Counted from the stretch's first letter, positions 24,920 through 32,844 are shown. The stretch is 42,803 nt of DNA from an uncultured Erysipelotrichaceae bacterium (GCA_902797995.1 CADBUX010000007.1:1-42803); one strand, 5' to 3'. The notes: generated by a model not told the origin, from the sequence alone. Translations and numbers: made by a program.

Positions 24920-24920
24920 T

Positions 24921-24944
24921 AAAATGAGATTGTCTCATTTTTTT
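24921..24944 (+). terminator. Terminator of the double-HTH gene
   Basis: AAATGAGA, TTG loop, TCTCATTT, then T-run; a perfect 8-bp stem. Confidence 0.92.
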
Positions 24945-24953
24945 CTTTATATG

Positions 24954-24977
24954 AAAAAAACTCTTTAATCAAGAGTT
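24954..24977 (-). terminator. Terminator of tRNA-Lys
   Basis: AACTCTT (24971-24977) pairs with AAGAGTT (24959-24965), 5-base loop, seven T on the minus strand; 13 bases past the tRNA 3' end. Confidence 0.9.
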
Positions 24978-24989
24978 ATTATCAAAAAA

Positions 24990-25065
24990 TGGTGATCCCT
25001 CAGGGGCTCGAACCCTGGACCCACAGATTAAGAGTCTGTTGCTCTACCAACTGAGCTAAGGAACC
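24990..25065 (-). tRNA. tRNA-Lys (CTT anticodon), CCA encoded
   Basis: The cloverleaf folds fully: acceptor GGTTCCT with AGGGATC (two G-U pairs), D-arm GCTC..GAGC with AGTTGGTA loop, anticodon stem ACAGA/TCTGT around CTCTTAA (anticodon CTT), T-arm CAGGG/CCCTG around TTCGAGC, discriminator A and a genome-encoded CCA (24990-24992). It is a single-gene transcription unit. Confidence 0.97.
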
Positions 25066-25076
25066 AGAACAAATTA

Positions 25077-25085
25077 ATTATAACA
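25077..25085 (-). promoter_or_regulatory. Extended -10 promoter of tRNA-Lys
   Basis: TGTTATAAT, an extended -10 (TGn before TATAAT), ends 11 bases upstream of the tRNA 5' end. No clear -35. Confidence 0.65.
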
Positions 25086-25111
25086 CAAATTAAAAAAAAA
25101 GAAAGACTTAT

Positions 25112-25231
25112 TTAACAAAATTTACTTTTTCTTTTTTTTTTATAAATTTTCTCAATAATGTATTTAATTAATAAATCAATACCTAGAACACTATATTCAA
25201 ACCCATTCGTTTTTCTTCTTTTTATTTTCAT
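25112..25231 (-). CDS. Small basic protein, 39 residues
   Basis: ATG 25229-25231 is preceded by AAGGGAGAT at good spacing, and TATAAT occurs about 30 bases upstream. The product (MKIKRRKTNGFEYSVLGIDL, then LIKYIIEKIYKKKRKSKFC) has a short hydrophobic centre between two very basic ends. I do not recognise it. It may be a small membrane-associated or nucleic-acid-binding protein, or a non-functional ORF. The translation signals are the main support. Confidence 0.5.
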   Translation of the reverse strand: MKIKRRKTNGFEYSVLGIDLLIKYIIEKIYKKKRKSKFC

Positions 25232-25301
25232 ACTATCTCCCTTTGTGTGAGGATTATTATAATCAAGATAAATCTTTTTTACCAGAATGGTGATAAAGTG
25301 T

Positions 25302-25334
25302 AAAAAAAGAGTGATTTTTCGCAAATCACTCTTT
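25302..25334 (-). terminator. Intrinsic terminator after aspS
   Basis: A perfect 12-bp stem (25323-25334 with 25306-25317), 5-base loop and seven T; it includes the aspS stop codon. Confidence 0.93.
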
Positions 25335-27056
25335 TATTTTAATTCCTAATTCATCAAGTTGTACTTTATCTACTGTGTTTGGACATTCACTCATTAAATC
25401 ATTCCCACTTGCTGTTTTTGGAAATGCTATTACATCACGTATGTTGTCAGTACCACTTAGAATCATTATCCATCTTTCAAGGCCGAATGCTATTCCTCCG
25501 TGTGGTGGTGTACCATATTTTAAAGCTTCTACAAAGAATCCAAATTTTTCTTTTATTTGTTCTTCGTTAAGTTCTAGTGCTTCAAACATTTTCTTTTGAA
25601 CTTCACCATCATGTATACGGATTGAACCTCCTCCAGCTTCATAACCATTTATAACTATATCATATGCCTTCGAATAACAATTTGCTTTATCTGTTAAAAG
25701 TTTATCGACATCTTCATCTTTAGGCATTGTAAAAGGATGATGTGTTGCTACAAATCTTTGCTCTTCTTCACTGTATTCAAATGCTGGAAAATCGACTACC
25801 CAAAGAAGTGCATAACTATCTTTACTATATAGTTCTAGTTCTTTGCCAAGTTTTACTCTTAACGCTCCAAGGGCTGTCTTTACAATACTGTATTTCCCAC
25901 ATCCAAATAATACTAGGTCATTCTTTTCTAAAGTTAGAGTATCTTTTAATTCTTTAATTTCTTTTTCACTTAATCCTTTTGCTAAACTACCTGATACTTC
26001 ATCTTCTATTTTTAGATATGATATGCCCTTTAACCCATATGTTTTTACAAATTCACTTAATGAATCTAGCATTTTTCTTGAATATTTATTTGCACTATTT
26101 TTAACTACTAAGCAGCTTATTTCTTCCTCTTTTTTAAACATTTCAAATTCTGTATTTTTAAATATTGCATTTACATCATTGATTTTCATTTCAAATCTTA
26201 AATCTGGTTTATCTGACCCATAATCTTTTATGGCATCATCATATTTCATTTTCATAATTGGTAATTTTATATCTATGCCTTTTATTTCTTTAAAAATATG
26301 TGCTATTAAACCTTCCGTTACGTTCATTACATCTTCTTCATCAACAAAACTCATTTCCATATCAAGTTGAGTAAATTCTGGTTGTCTATCAGCTCTTAAA
26401 TCTTCGTCTCTGAAGCATCTTGCTATTTGATAATATCTTTCTAATCCCCCGATCATTGATAATTGTTTGAACAATTGTGGTGATTGAGGAAGAGCATAAA
26501 AACTTCCCTTACTCATACGTGATGGTACTAGAAAGTCTCTAGCTCCTTCTGGAGTTGATTTACAAAGAATTGGGGTTTCAATTTCTATAAAATTTTGTTT
26601 TTCTAAATAGTTTCTAATAACTGAACATACTCTACTTCTTAGCATTAGTTTTTCTTTTATAGCATTTCTTCTTAAATCTAAATATCTATACTTTAATCTA
26701 GTATCTTCTAGTGCTGTTGTATCATCATCAATAGTAAATGGTATGTCTAAACTTGTATTTAGTAGTTCAAGATTTTCTATTTCTATTTCTATTTCACCTG
26801 TTGCCAAGTTTTTATTTTTGCTTTCTCTTTCCACTATTTTACCAGTTGCTTTTATTACATATTCATTTTTTAGAGATTCCGCTAGACTGTAGAACTCATT
26901 TTCTGGTCTTATTACAAGTTGAACTATTCCACTTCTATCACGCAAATCAATAAATATTAATCCTCCAAGATTTCTTTTTTTAGCAACCCATCCATATACT
27001 TCTACTTCTGCCCCTACATCTTTCATGTTTAGACTTGCATTAAATATTTTTTTCAT
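25326..27056 (-). CDS. aspS: Aspartyl-tRNA synthetase (bacterial type)
   Basis: A 576-residue class II synthetase charging tRNA-Asp. An N-terminal OB anticodon-binding domain (VEVYGWVAKKRNLGG, FIDLRDRSG) is followed by the catalytic core with motif 1 region LRSRVCSVIRNYL, TPEGARDFLVPSR, motif 2 FRDEDLRADRQPEFTQLDME, the bacterial-type GAD insertion domain (about 280-420), and motif 3 GIAFGLERW. The start is ATG 27056 with AAAAGGAGATG upstream; the longer open frame (26 more residues) is simply the conserved T-box sequence read as protein and should not be annotated. Controlled by the T-box leader. Confidence 0.97.
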   Translation of the reverse strand: MKKIFNASLNMKDVGAEVEVYGWVAKKRNLGGLIFIDLRDRSGIVQLVIRPENEFYSLAESLKNEYVIKATGKIVERESKNKNLATGEIEIEIENLELLNTSLDIPFTIDDDTTALEDTRLKYRYLDLRRNAIKEKLMLRSRVCSVIRNYLEKQNFIEIETPILCKSTPEGARDFLVPSRMSKGSFYALPQSPQLFKQLSMIGGLERYYQIARCFRDEDLRADRQPEFTQLDMEMSFVDEEDVMNVTEGLIAHIFKEIKGIDIKLPIMKMKYDDAIKDYGSDKPDLRFEMKINDVNAIFKNTEFEMFKKEEEISCLVVKNSANKYSRKMLDSLSEFVKTYGLKGISYLKIEDEVSGSLAKGLSEKEIKELKDTLTLEKNDLVLFGCGKYSIVKTALGALRVKLGKELELYSKDSYALLWVVDFPAFEYSEEEQRFVATHHPFTMPKDEDVDKLLTDKANCYSKAYDIVINGYEAGGGSIRIHDGEVQKKMFEALELNEEQIKEKFGFFVEALKYGTPPHGGIAFGLERWIMILSGTDNIRDVIAFPKTASGNDLMSECPNTVDKVQLDELGIKIKE

Positions 27057-27065
27057 AAAATCATC

Positions 27066-27302
27066 TCCTTTTAAAATAAAAACAGTTATCTCCCTACAGG
27101 GACGAATAACTGTTAAATCCGCGGTACCACCCAAATTATTACATATATGTAATCGCTTTAATATATAACGGTATATAGCCGGCTTGGTCTACTTTATTCT
27201 TCAAGCACTCCTGGGGTCTTTCATATTAAATAGCATATTAGTTTTCACCAATCACTAACTCTCTAAAAAGTATTTAATACTACTCTTCCAATCAACGTTT
27301 AT
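27066..27302 (-). promoter_or_regulatory. T-box riboswitch controlling aspS
   Basis: The leader carries the canonical T-box sequence AATTTGGGTGGTACCGCGG (27119-27137), whose TGG pairs with the uncharged tRNA 3' end. It is followed by a terminator hairpin (9-bp outer stem 27106-27114 with 27081-27089 plus an inner tCCCT/AGGGA helix, then a T-rich tract). Upstream, Stem I begins near AGAGAGTTAGTGA. GAC at 27216-27218 is a likely Asp specifier codon. Uncharged tRNA-Asp would stabilise the antiterminator and switch aspS on. The specifier is inferred from position, not folded. Confidence 0.93.
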
Positions 27303-27308
27303 ATGTAT

Positions 27309-27337
27309 ATTATATTTATAACCTTTATATTTGTCAA
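27309..27337 (-). promoter_or_regulatory. Consensus promoter of the aspS T-box leader
   Basis: TTGACA (27332-27337), 17 bases, TATAAT (27309-27314): both hexamers match the sigma-A consensus exactly. Confidence 0.93.
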
Positions 27338-27340
27338 GTG

Positions 27341-27808
27341 TTATAAACTTATTATTGTACTTACTAAAATGATTACAAAAGAAATTAATCCAAAGAAGGC
27401 AGCAAAGACATTTTTATATAATACGCCTTTTTCTTTAATAATTTTTATTATACTTTTTATTACAAAATATAATAAGTGAATAAGAAATAATATTATTAAT
27501 ACTAAATATATTATTTTAATTATATTTAGTTTTATAAAAAGATTAATGCCTGTAAATATAATTAATAGAATACATAAAACTGTAACTAGAACTTTTAAAA
27601 AATTATACTGATTTTCGTATACATAGACTTCATGTATATATAATACAATAAACTCTATACATGTTATGATTGTAACAATTGATGAAATAACTAAGCTTGT
27701 TTTTGGATGATTATTAAAAGCCATATAATATAAATATAAAATACAAAGCGGTATTATGATTGTTTCAAGTATTATCTTTTTATTATTTTGTTTAACTTTA
27801 TTCTTCAT
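27341..27808 (-). CDS. Hypothetical integral membrane protein, 155 residues
   Basis: The start is ATG 27808 (MKNKVKQNNKKIIL), preceded by AAGGAGTG that lies within the end of the pseudouridine synthase gene; the two overlap by 11 bases and are probably coupled. Four to five membrane helices, separated by short loops, with Ile/Leu-rich cores and a basic N-terminus. No family motif recognised. It is the last gene of the methyltransferase-pseudouridine synthase operon; no clear terminator is visible before the aspS promoter. Confidence 0.75.
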   Translation of the reverse strand: MKNKVKQNNKKIILETIIIPLCILYLYYMAFNNHPKTSLVISSIVTIITCIEFIVLYIHEVYVYENQYNFLKVLVTVLCILLIIFTGINLFIKLNIIKIIYLVLIILFLIHLLYFVIKSIIKIIKEKGVLYKNVFAAFFGLISFVIILVSTIISL

Positions 27809-28478
27809 TAAAACACTCCTTAAACTCGTTAAATATTCCATAATCTGGATAAATAGTATAACTCATTAATTCTTTCTTTACTGGATGGATAAATTCTAAT
27901 TTATAACAGAAAAGTGCAAGTTGTTTTTTATTTTCTTCTCCATATCTTTGATCTCCATATAAAGGGAAGCCACGTGAAGAAAATTGTACTCTTATTTGAT
28001 GATGTCTTCCTGTTATCAAATCTATTTTTATCAAAGATAGGTTGTCTTTTTCTTTGATTAGTTTATAGTTTAGTTCTGCATATTTACCATTTTCTTTATC
28101 GGTAACTATAGTATTACCATTATCTTCTCTTTTTAGATAATCAATTAAAGTTCCTTCTTTTTCTTTAAGATTTGGTATGACTGCTAAGTAAGATTTATTC
28201 ATTTGATGATTCTGTATTTGTTTTGATAATCTACTAGCAGCTTTACTAGTTCTTGCAAATACCATTATTCCACTTGTTGGACGGTCTAATCTATGAACTA
28301 GTCCTATATATACATTACCAGGCTTTTTATATTTTTCTTTAACATATTTTTTTACTATAGATAACATATCTATATCTTCGGTATTATCACTTTGAGATAA
28401 TATATTACATGGTTTTAATACTACTATAATATGATTATCTTCATATAAAACTCTTAATTTATCCTTCATAACGTCCAT
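27798..28478 (-). CDS. RluA-family pseudouridine synthase
   Basis: A 226-residue RNA pseudouridine synthase of the RluA family with the catalytic motif HRLDRPTSGIMVFA (Asp is the nucleophile). Other family elements: VLYEDNHIIVVLKPCNIL, KSYLAVI, TGRHHQIRVQFSSRG and PLYGDQRYG. There is no S4 domain, so it resembles the short RluA-type enzymes; which rRNA or tRNA uridine it modifies cannot be read from sequence. The ATG at 28478 lies in the end of the methyltransferase gene with CGGAG close upstream; an in-frame ATG at 28469 is an alternative. Confidence 0.92.
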   Translation of the reverse strand: MDVMKDKLRVLYEDNHIIVVLKPCNILSQSDNTEDIDMLSIVKKYVKEKYKKPGNVYIGLVHRLDRPTSGIMVFARTSKAASRLSKQIQNHQMNKSYLAVIPNLKEKEGTLIDYLKREDNGNTIVTDKENGKYAELNYKLIKEKDNLSLIKIDLITGRHHQIRVQFSSRGFPLYGDQRYGEENKKQLALFCYKLEFIHPVKKELMSYTIYPDYGIFNEFKECFNEE

Positions 28479-29316
28479 ATACTCCGCATGGTAATATTAA
28501 TCCGTTTTTTGCTTTAATACCTAGTTCACCAGAGGTAATTGTACCGGTTTTTTTACTAAAGAATATTCTTAAAAGATTTTCTATTACTACTGGCGATAGT
28601 CCTGCAGTATAGGAATTTATTATAAAGAATAAAGGCTTTTCTACAAGAATCTCTGTGCATAGTTCTACCAAATTATATAAATCTTTTTCTATATCCCAAA
28701 TTTCGTTTTTAGCTCCTCTTCCATATGAAGGTGGATCCATTATAATAGCGTCATACTTATTGCCTCTACGAATTTCTCTTTTAACGAATTTTACAACGTC
28801 ATCTACTAAAAAACGAATTGGCTTATCTTCTAAATTAGAACTTTTTACATTTTCTTTTGCCCATTCTATCATTCCTTTTGATGAATCAACATGCACTACT
28901 TCTGCGCCTTTTGAAAGGCAAGCAACTGAAGCACATCCAGTATAGGCAAAAAGATTTAAAACTTTTACTTTTTCTCCTCTTTTTGTTTTTTCTTCAATTT
29001 TATTCATCATAAAGTCCCAGTTAACACTTTGTTCTGGAAATATTCCAGTATGTTTAAATCCCATAAGCTTTACATTAAAAGTTAAATTTTTATAATTAAC
29101 TGTCCATCTATCTGGAAGAGGTTTTAGTCTTTCCCAATAACCTCCACCTTTATTACTTCTGTGATAATGAGCATGAACTAATTCTTTATCAATACTATCT
29201 TTCCATATAATCTCAGGATCTGGTCTTAAAAGAAAATAATCTCCCCAACGTTCTAGTTTTTCTCCTTCATTCATAGAAATAATTTCATAATCATTAAAAT
29301 CTTTTACTAATAACAT
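28459..29316 (-). CDS. Class I SAM-dependent RNA methyltransferase (RlmI/RlmK-like)
   Basis: A 285-residue Rossmann-fold methyltransferase. Motif I is VLNLFAYTGCASVACLSKGA, followed by VHVDSSKGMIEWAKENVK, and motif IV is MDPPSYGRG, as in RlmI-like rRNA cytosine/guanine methyltransferases (COG1092). The N-terminal part (HAHYHRSNKGGGYWERLKPL) lacks a full PUA domain, so it is a short form. The target is probably rRNA. AGGTGAT precedes the ATG by a few bases, and the operon continues with a pseudouridine synthase, so this is an RNA-modification unit. Confidence 0.88.
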   Translation of the reverse strand: MLLVKDFNDYEIISMNEGEKLERWGDYFLLRPDPEIIWKDSIDKELVHAHYHRSNKGGGYWERLKPLPDRWTVNYKNLTFNVKLMGFKHTGIFPEQSVNWDFMMNKIEEKTKRGEKVKVLNLFAYTGCASVACLSKGAEVVHVDSSKGMIEWAKENVKSSNLEDKPIRFLVDDVVKFVKREIRRGNKYDAIIMDPPSYGRGAKNEIWDIEKDLYNLVELCTEILVEKPLFFIINSYTAGLSPVVIENLLRIFFSKKTGTITSGELGIKAKNGLILPCGVYGRYEG

Positions 29317-29346
29317 ATAATCACCTAACTTATATAAATCAACAAT

Positions 29347-29375
29347 AATATATAATAAAACTTAAAAAAAATCAA
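29347..29375 (-). promoter_or_regulatory. Promoter of the RNA-modification operon
   Basis: TTGATT (29370-29375), 17 bases, TATATT (29347-29352). Confidence 0.7.
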
Positions 29376-29439
29376 TATTTGAAAATGGTAAAGGATACTT
29401 ATTTATATAAATTACTTCAATTTATTATGTTTTTATAAC

Positions 29440-30321
29440 TCATTTATTAATTCTTTGTGTTTCTACTATTTTTAATATTTTATCCAAATATAATTTTTCT
29501 CTTATTTCATTGATACCAAAACATTTTTTACCTACATCTTTTAAAGATGATCCGCATAAGTATAAATAATATCTATCTATAATAATAAATCTATCGTGAA
29601 ACGAGTCATTATTTATAAATGTTATGTTTTTATATTGACTTTCATATTTTTCTTTTAGTTTTTTATCTATATTACTAGATACTATTACTATTCTTTTGCT
29701 AATACTTTTTAATATATCTAGTAACTCTTTTCCAGCATAGTTATCAATTATAATTATCTCATCTCTCGCACTATTTAGAATATCTAATACGACGGAATAT
29801 GCATCATAAAAGTCTCCTTGAAAGAATATATAATTTTTCACAATATCTTTTGGATCAAATTTATCGAATAATTCATTTATTCTTTTTGTGTTATTATCTA
29901 CTTTTTCTTCAAGCAGTAAGAATCTTCTAGGTAAGGCGTCCATATTGTAATTAATATAGTGCCTCATTTTTACAAATGTATCCATTATTGCTATTGATAC
30001 TTTTGTAGCAACTTTAGATTTTAACACTGTTGCAAGCATATAGACTCCTTGCTCTGTAAATACTCTTGGATTGGCCCTAGACATACTACTTATATTTGCG
30101 GTCGAAAATTTCGACCACAAATTCTCTTTTTCTAGATTAGTCAGTGTGAAACTAAATCTCTCTGGAAATTTTTCAGGATTATTTTTTACAGCTTCATTAA
30201 TCCTTTTTGTTTCTACTTGATATAATTTTGCAAGATCAGTATCCAGCATTACTTCTACTCCCCTTATCCTGTATATTATATCCTCAATTTCGATGTTTTC
30301 TTTTTTCATTATTTCATTCAT
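29440..30321 (-). CDS. ORF6N-domain protein with C-terminal PLD-like domain
   Basis: The start is ATG 30319-30321 (MNEIMKKENIEIEDIIYRIR), preceded by AAAGGAGG; the longer frame (24 more residues) passes through the leader terminator and lacks a good site. 293 residues. Residues 14-120 are an ORF6N domain (IRGVEVMLDTDLAKLYQVET, FTLTNLEKENLWSKF, RVFTEQGVYMLATVLKS), known from phage antirepressor-like proteins. Residues 165-290 resemble a phospholipase-D-type fold (EIIIIDNYAGKELLDIL) with a single HDRFIIID motif, an HxR rather than HxK form, so nuclease activity is uncertain. Chromosomal copies of this architecture are common in gut bacteria; their function is unknown. It is isolated from any prophage genes here and is preceded by a structured leader. 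Confidence 0.88.
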   Translation of the reverse strand: MNEIMKKENIEIEDIIYRIRGVEVMLDTDLAKLYQVETKRINEAVKNNPEKFPERFSFTLTNLEKENLWSKFSTANISSMSRANPRVFTEQGVYMLATVLKSKVATKVSIAIMDTFVKMRHYINYNMDALPRRFLLLEEKVDNNTKRINELFDKFDPKDIVKNYIFFQGDFYDAYSVVLDILNSARDEIIIIDNYAGKELLDILKSISKRIVIVSSNIDKKLKEKYESQYKNITFINNDSFHDRFIIIDRYYLYLCGSSLKDVGKKCFGINEIREKLYLDKILKIVETQRINK

Positions 30322-30468
30322 TATAAAACCTCCTTTTAAAATAATAAAAAAGGTATACTTCTCTTTTCTAAGAAATATACCCGCATCATGCATATTTATT
30401 TCTTGTCCTAAATAAATACACCCTATCGTTTAAGTTGTCATATTAACGCTTGGCAAGTTAATTAATAC
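30322..30468 (-). promoter_or_regulatory. Structured 5' leader of the ORF6N gene, candidate attenuator
   Basis: From the promoter to the start codon the transcript has about 147 bases. It holds TTAAC/GTTAA pairing around TTGCCAAGC, a perfect 9-bp hairpin (30410-30418 with 30393-30401), a GCAT-rich turn and then a strong intrinsic terminator (30345-30382) directly before the ribosome binding site. This order suggests conditional read-through. It matches no riboswitch class that I recognise. Confidence 0.55.
30345..30382 (-). terminator. Terminator hairpin in the ORF6N leader
   Basis: A stem of about 12 bp (GGTATATTTCTT with AGAGAAGTATACC, with G-U pairs) followed by six T and a second T-rich stretch. 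It ends about 10 bases before the ORF6N ribosome site. Confidence 0.82.
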
Positions 30469-30474
30469 ATATTT

Positions 30475-30503
30475 ATTATAGCAATGATAAAAAATAAATT
30501 CAA
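30475..30503 (-). promoter_or_regulatory. Promoter of the ORF6N leader
   Basis: TTGAAT (30498-30503), 17 bases, TATAAT (30475-30480). Confidence 0.78.
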
Positions 30504-30518
30504 TAAATTCAATAAATT
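30492..30518. repeat. Three 9-bp tandem repeats at the ORF6N promoter
   Basis: AAATAAATT, CAATAAATT, CAATAAATT (30492-30518) cover the -35 hexamer and the bases just upstream of it. Simple A+T sequence, but the two last units are identical. Confidence 0.75.
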
Positions 30519-30523
30519 TAAAT

Positions 30524-30561
30524 AAAAAGAGTAACTAATCTTTTATGACTATTGTTACTCT
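30524..30561 (-). terminator. Terminator after alaS
   Basis: AGAGTAAC (30554-30561) pairs with GTTACTCT (30528-30535) across an 18-base loop, then five T. It includes the alaS stop codon. Confidence 0.8.
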
Positions 30562-32318
30562 AAAATCGCTTTAATTCTTCTTACTCCTGCAGAAGAAGCT
30601 TCTTCTTTTTTTATTTTGAAATGTCCTAAAACATTAGTATGCTCAACATGTGGTCCTCCGCATATTTCTTTAGAAAAATCTCCGATAGAATAGACTTTTA
30701 CTTCGTCTTCATATCTATCCATAAACATACCTTCTGCTCCAGCTTTTATTGCATCATCTTTACTCATTATTTCATAACTTACTGGTAAATCTTCTTTTAT
30801 TTTTTCATTAACTAGGTCTTCAACTTTTTGAAGGTCTTCTTTTGATACTTTTTCTGGATTTGAAAAGTCAAATCTTAAACGTTCTGCAGTTATATTTGAA
30901 CCTTTTTGATGAACGTGACTTCCTAAAACTTCTTTAAGCGCTGCATTAAGTAAGTGCGTTGCAGTATGATATTTAGTTTCTATTTCAGAGTTACCTGCCA
31001 TACCACCTTTAAATTTACCTTGTGATGCTGTTCTTGATAATTCTTGATGGGCTTTAAATTTTTCTTTAAATCCTTCAGTATCTACAGAAAGTCCTTTTTC
31101 ACCTGCAAGTTCTACAGTAAGTTCAATTGGAAAACCATATGTATCATATAGTTTAAAAGCGATGTCTTTATTGATTATATTATTTTCTATTTTCTTTATT
31201 TCTTTTTCAAATTCTTTTAAACCTTTTTCAAGTGTTCTATTAAATTTTATTTTTTCATCTTTTAGAACATTTATTACTACTTCTTTATTTCTTTCAAGTT
31301 CAGAATAATATTTTTTGTATTCTTCAATAAAAATCAAAGCTAATTCTTCATCCCAATTACTATTTATGTCTATATTTAAATGTTTGGCATGTCTTATTGC
31401 TCTTCTTATTAATCTTCTTAAAATATATCCTTGATCTGTATTCGAGGGTTTTATTCCAGCATCATCACTTGAAATAAATACTGCCGTTCTAATATGATCT
31501 AGTATTATTCTCATAGATTTTTCATTACCTTCGTATGGTAAGTTTGCTATTTCTATTAACTTATTTCTAGCATTATCCCAAATACTAGTCATATAGTTAT
31601 CATCTTTATTTTCTAGGACTGCTACTACTCTTTCGTATCCCATTCCAGTATCAACATTTTTTTTAGGAAGTTCTGTAAACGTGCCATCTTCATGTTTATA
31701 GTGATCCATAAATACATCATTCCATATTTCTACCCATCTATCGTCTTCAGGGTCGTATTTTTCTGGAATAGGATCATCACTTCTAAAGTAAAACATTTCT
31801 GTATCTGTTCCGCATGGTCCTGTTTCTCCTGCTATCCAGAAGTTATCTTCTTTTCCTAAAAAAGCAATTCTGTCTTCTTTAATTCCTAAGCTTTTCCATA
31901 TACTTAAAGATTCTTCGTCACGTGGCAAGTCTTCATCACCTTTGAAAACTGTGACAGCTAAGCGTTCTACTGGTATGTTTAATACTTGTGTTAGAAATTC
32001 AAAACTCCAAGAAATTGTTTCTTTTTTAAAGTAATCACCAAGTGACCAGTTACCTAGCATTTCAAAAAATGTATGATGTGTTTTATCTCCAACTTCATCT
32101 AAGTCATTTGTCCTTATACATTTTTGATAATCTACAAGTCTTGTTCCAGCAGGATGAACTTCTCCCATTAAATAAGGAATAAGTGGTTGCATTCCTGCAG
32201 TATTAAATAGGACACTAGGATCATTTTCAGGTACTACTGGAGCACTTTCTATCTTTTTATGTCCTTTACTTTCAAAAAAGCTTATATATTTATCTTTTAA
32301 ATCTTTTGCATTATTCAT
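30555..32318 (-). CDS. alaS: Alanyl-tRNA synthetase, short form without C-Ala domain
   Basis: A 587-residue class II enzyme charging tRNA-Ala. The catalytic domain (FESKGHKKIESAPVVPENDP, HTFFEMLGNWSLGDYF, FWIAGETGPCGTDTE, NVDTGMGYERV), the tRNA-recognition domain (LDHIRTAVFISSDDAGIKPS, LRRLIRRAIRHAK) and the editing domain (HTATHLLNAAL, ICGGPHVEHT with its zinc-type His/Cys set) are complete. The protein stops right after SSAGVRRIKAILE, so the roughly 280-residue linker and C-Ala (DHHA1) region of a normal AlaRS of about 875 residues is absent; a terminator follows, so it is not a visible frameshift. The ATG overlaps the end of the kinase gene by eight bases. Confidence 0.95.
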   Translation of the reverse strand: MNNAKDLKDKYISFFESKGHKKIESAPVVPENDPSVLFNTAGMQPLIPYLMGEVHPAGTRLVDYQKCIRTNDLDEVGDKTHHTFFEMLGNWSLGDYFKKETISWSFEFLTQVLNIPVERLAVTVFKGDEDLPRDEESLSIWKSLGIKEDRIAFLGKEDNFWIAGETGPCGTDTEMFYFRSDDPIPEKYDPEDDRWVEIWNDVFMDHYKHEDGTFTELPKKNVDTGMGYERVVAVLENKDDNYMTSIWDNARNKLIEIANLPYEGNEKSMRIILDHIRTAVFISSDDAGIKPSNTDQGYILRRLIRRAIRHAKHLNIDINSNWDEELALIFIEEYKKYYSELERNKEVVINVLKDEKIKFNRTLEKGLKEFEKEIKKIENNIINKDIAFKLYDTYGFPIELTVELAGEKGLSVDTEGFKEKFKAHQELSRTASQGKFKGGMAGNSEIETKYHTATHLLNAALKEVLGSHVHQKGSNITAERLRFDFSNPEKVSKEDLQKVEDLVNEKIKEDLPVSYEIMSKDDAIKAGAEGMFMDRYEDEVKVYSIGDFSKEICGGPHVEHTNVLGHFKIKKEEASSAGVRRIKAILE

Positions 32319-32844
32319 TTACTTCACCTATTTTCTTTAAAAGGGCTTTGGCTTTACTTTCAAGTTCTTCCAAAGTGCCATTGTTGTCTATAAAATAATC
32401 ATAATCTGTATAATTATCAAGAGCTGTTTCTGATACTTCTTTTTTTTGACTTTCTGTTAGTTCATTACTATCTCTTTGCACCTTAATAGTGACTACATTA
32501 TTGTATTTTTCTTTTACTTTTTCTATTTCAATTGGAAACCTCACATCTGATACTATAAATGTATCATAAAAATATGATAAAACTTCAATGTCTTCGACTA
32601 ATCTATTGATGTGAAAATTTGGATCTATTTTATTTCTTATAATTTCAGTTCCAAGTTTATTAAATAGATCTCTTGGTTTAGTTTCATCTTTCCCATCCCA
32701 TCCAAAGTATTTCATGGCATAATACTTTATATATTGTGAAATTTGGATGCGGCACACTTTTTTATTTTCTATACCTTTAATTAAATAATCTGCCAAAGTA
32801 TCTTTTCCACTTCTTGCTTTACCACAAATCATGATAATTTGCAT
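32311..32844 (-). CDS. Deoxynucleoside monophosphate kinase-like P-loop protein
   Basis: A 177-residue P-loop NTPase: MICGKARSGKDTLADYLIKG (Walker A with GKD), then FGWDGKDETKPRDLFNKLGT, FIVSDVRFPIEIEKVK and VTIKVQRDSN, the pattern of dNMP kinases related to phage T4 gene 1. It probably phosphorylates deoxynucleoside monophosphates, feeding dNTP supply. The start ATG shares a base with the stop of the upstream permease (TAATG), so the permease-kinase-alaS genes are one coupled operon. The exact nucleotide specificity cannot be read. Confidence 0.85.
   Translation of the reverse strand: MQIIMICGKARSGKDTLADYLIKGIENKKVCRIQISQYIKYYAMKYFGWDGKDETKPRDLFNKLGTEIIRNKIDPNFHINRLVEDIEVLSYFYDTFIVSDVRFPIEIEKVKEKYNNVVTIKVQRDSNELTESQKKEVSETALDNYTDYDYFIDNNGTLEELESKAKALLKKIGEVNE

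Noticed and set aside
27057-27134. 26-residue N-terminal extension of aspS
   Set aside because: The extension is the T-box consensus and terminator read as protein; the ATG at 27056 with its ribosome site is the start.
30322-30393. 24-residue N-terminal extension of the ORF6N protein
   Set aside because: It passes through the leader terminator and has no ribosome site, whereas ATG 30321 has AAAGGAGG. A leader-peptide role remains conceivable.
29440-30503. Prophage or defence island around the ORF6N gene
   Set aside because: Neighbours on both sides are housekeeping genes (RNA modification, alaS); no integrase, attachment repeat, capsid or toxin-antitoxin gene is visible.
30492-30518. Possible CRISPR or iteron array in the 9-bp repeats
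   Set aside because: Units are short, contiguous, A+T-simple and only three in number; no spacers and no cas or rep gene nearby.
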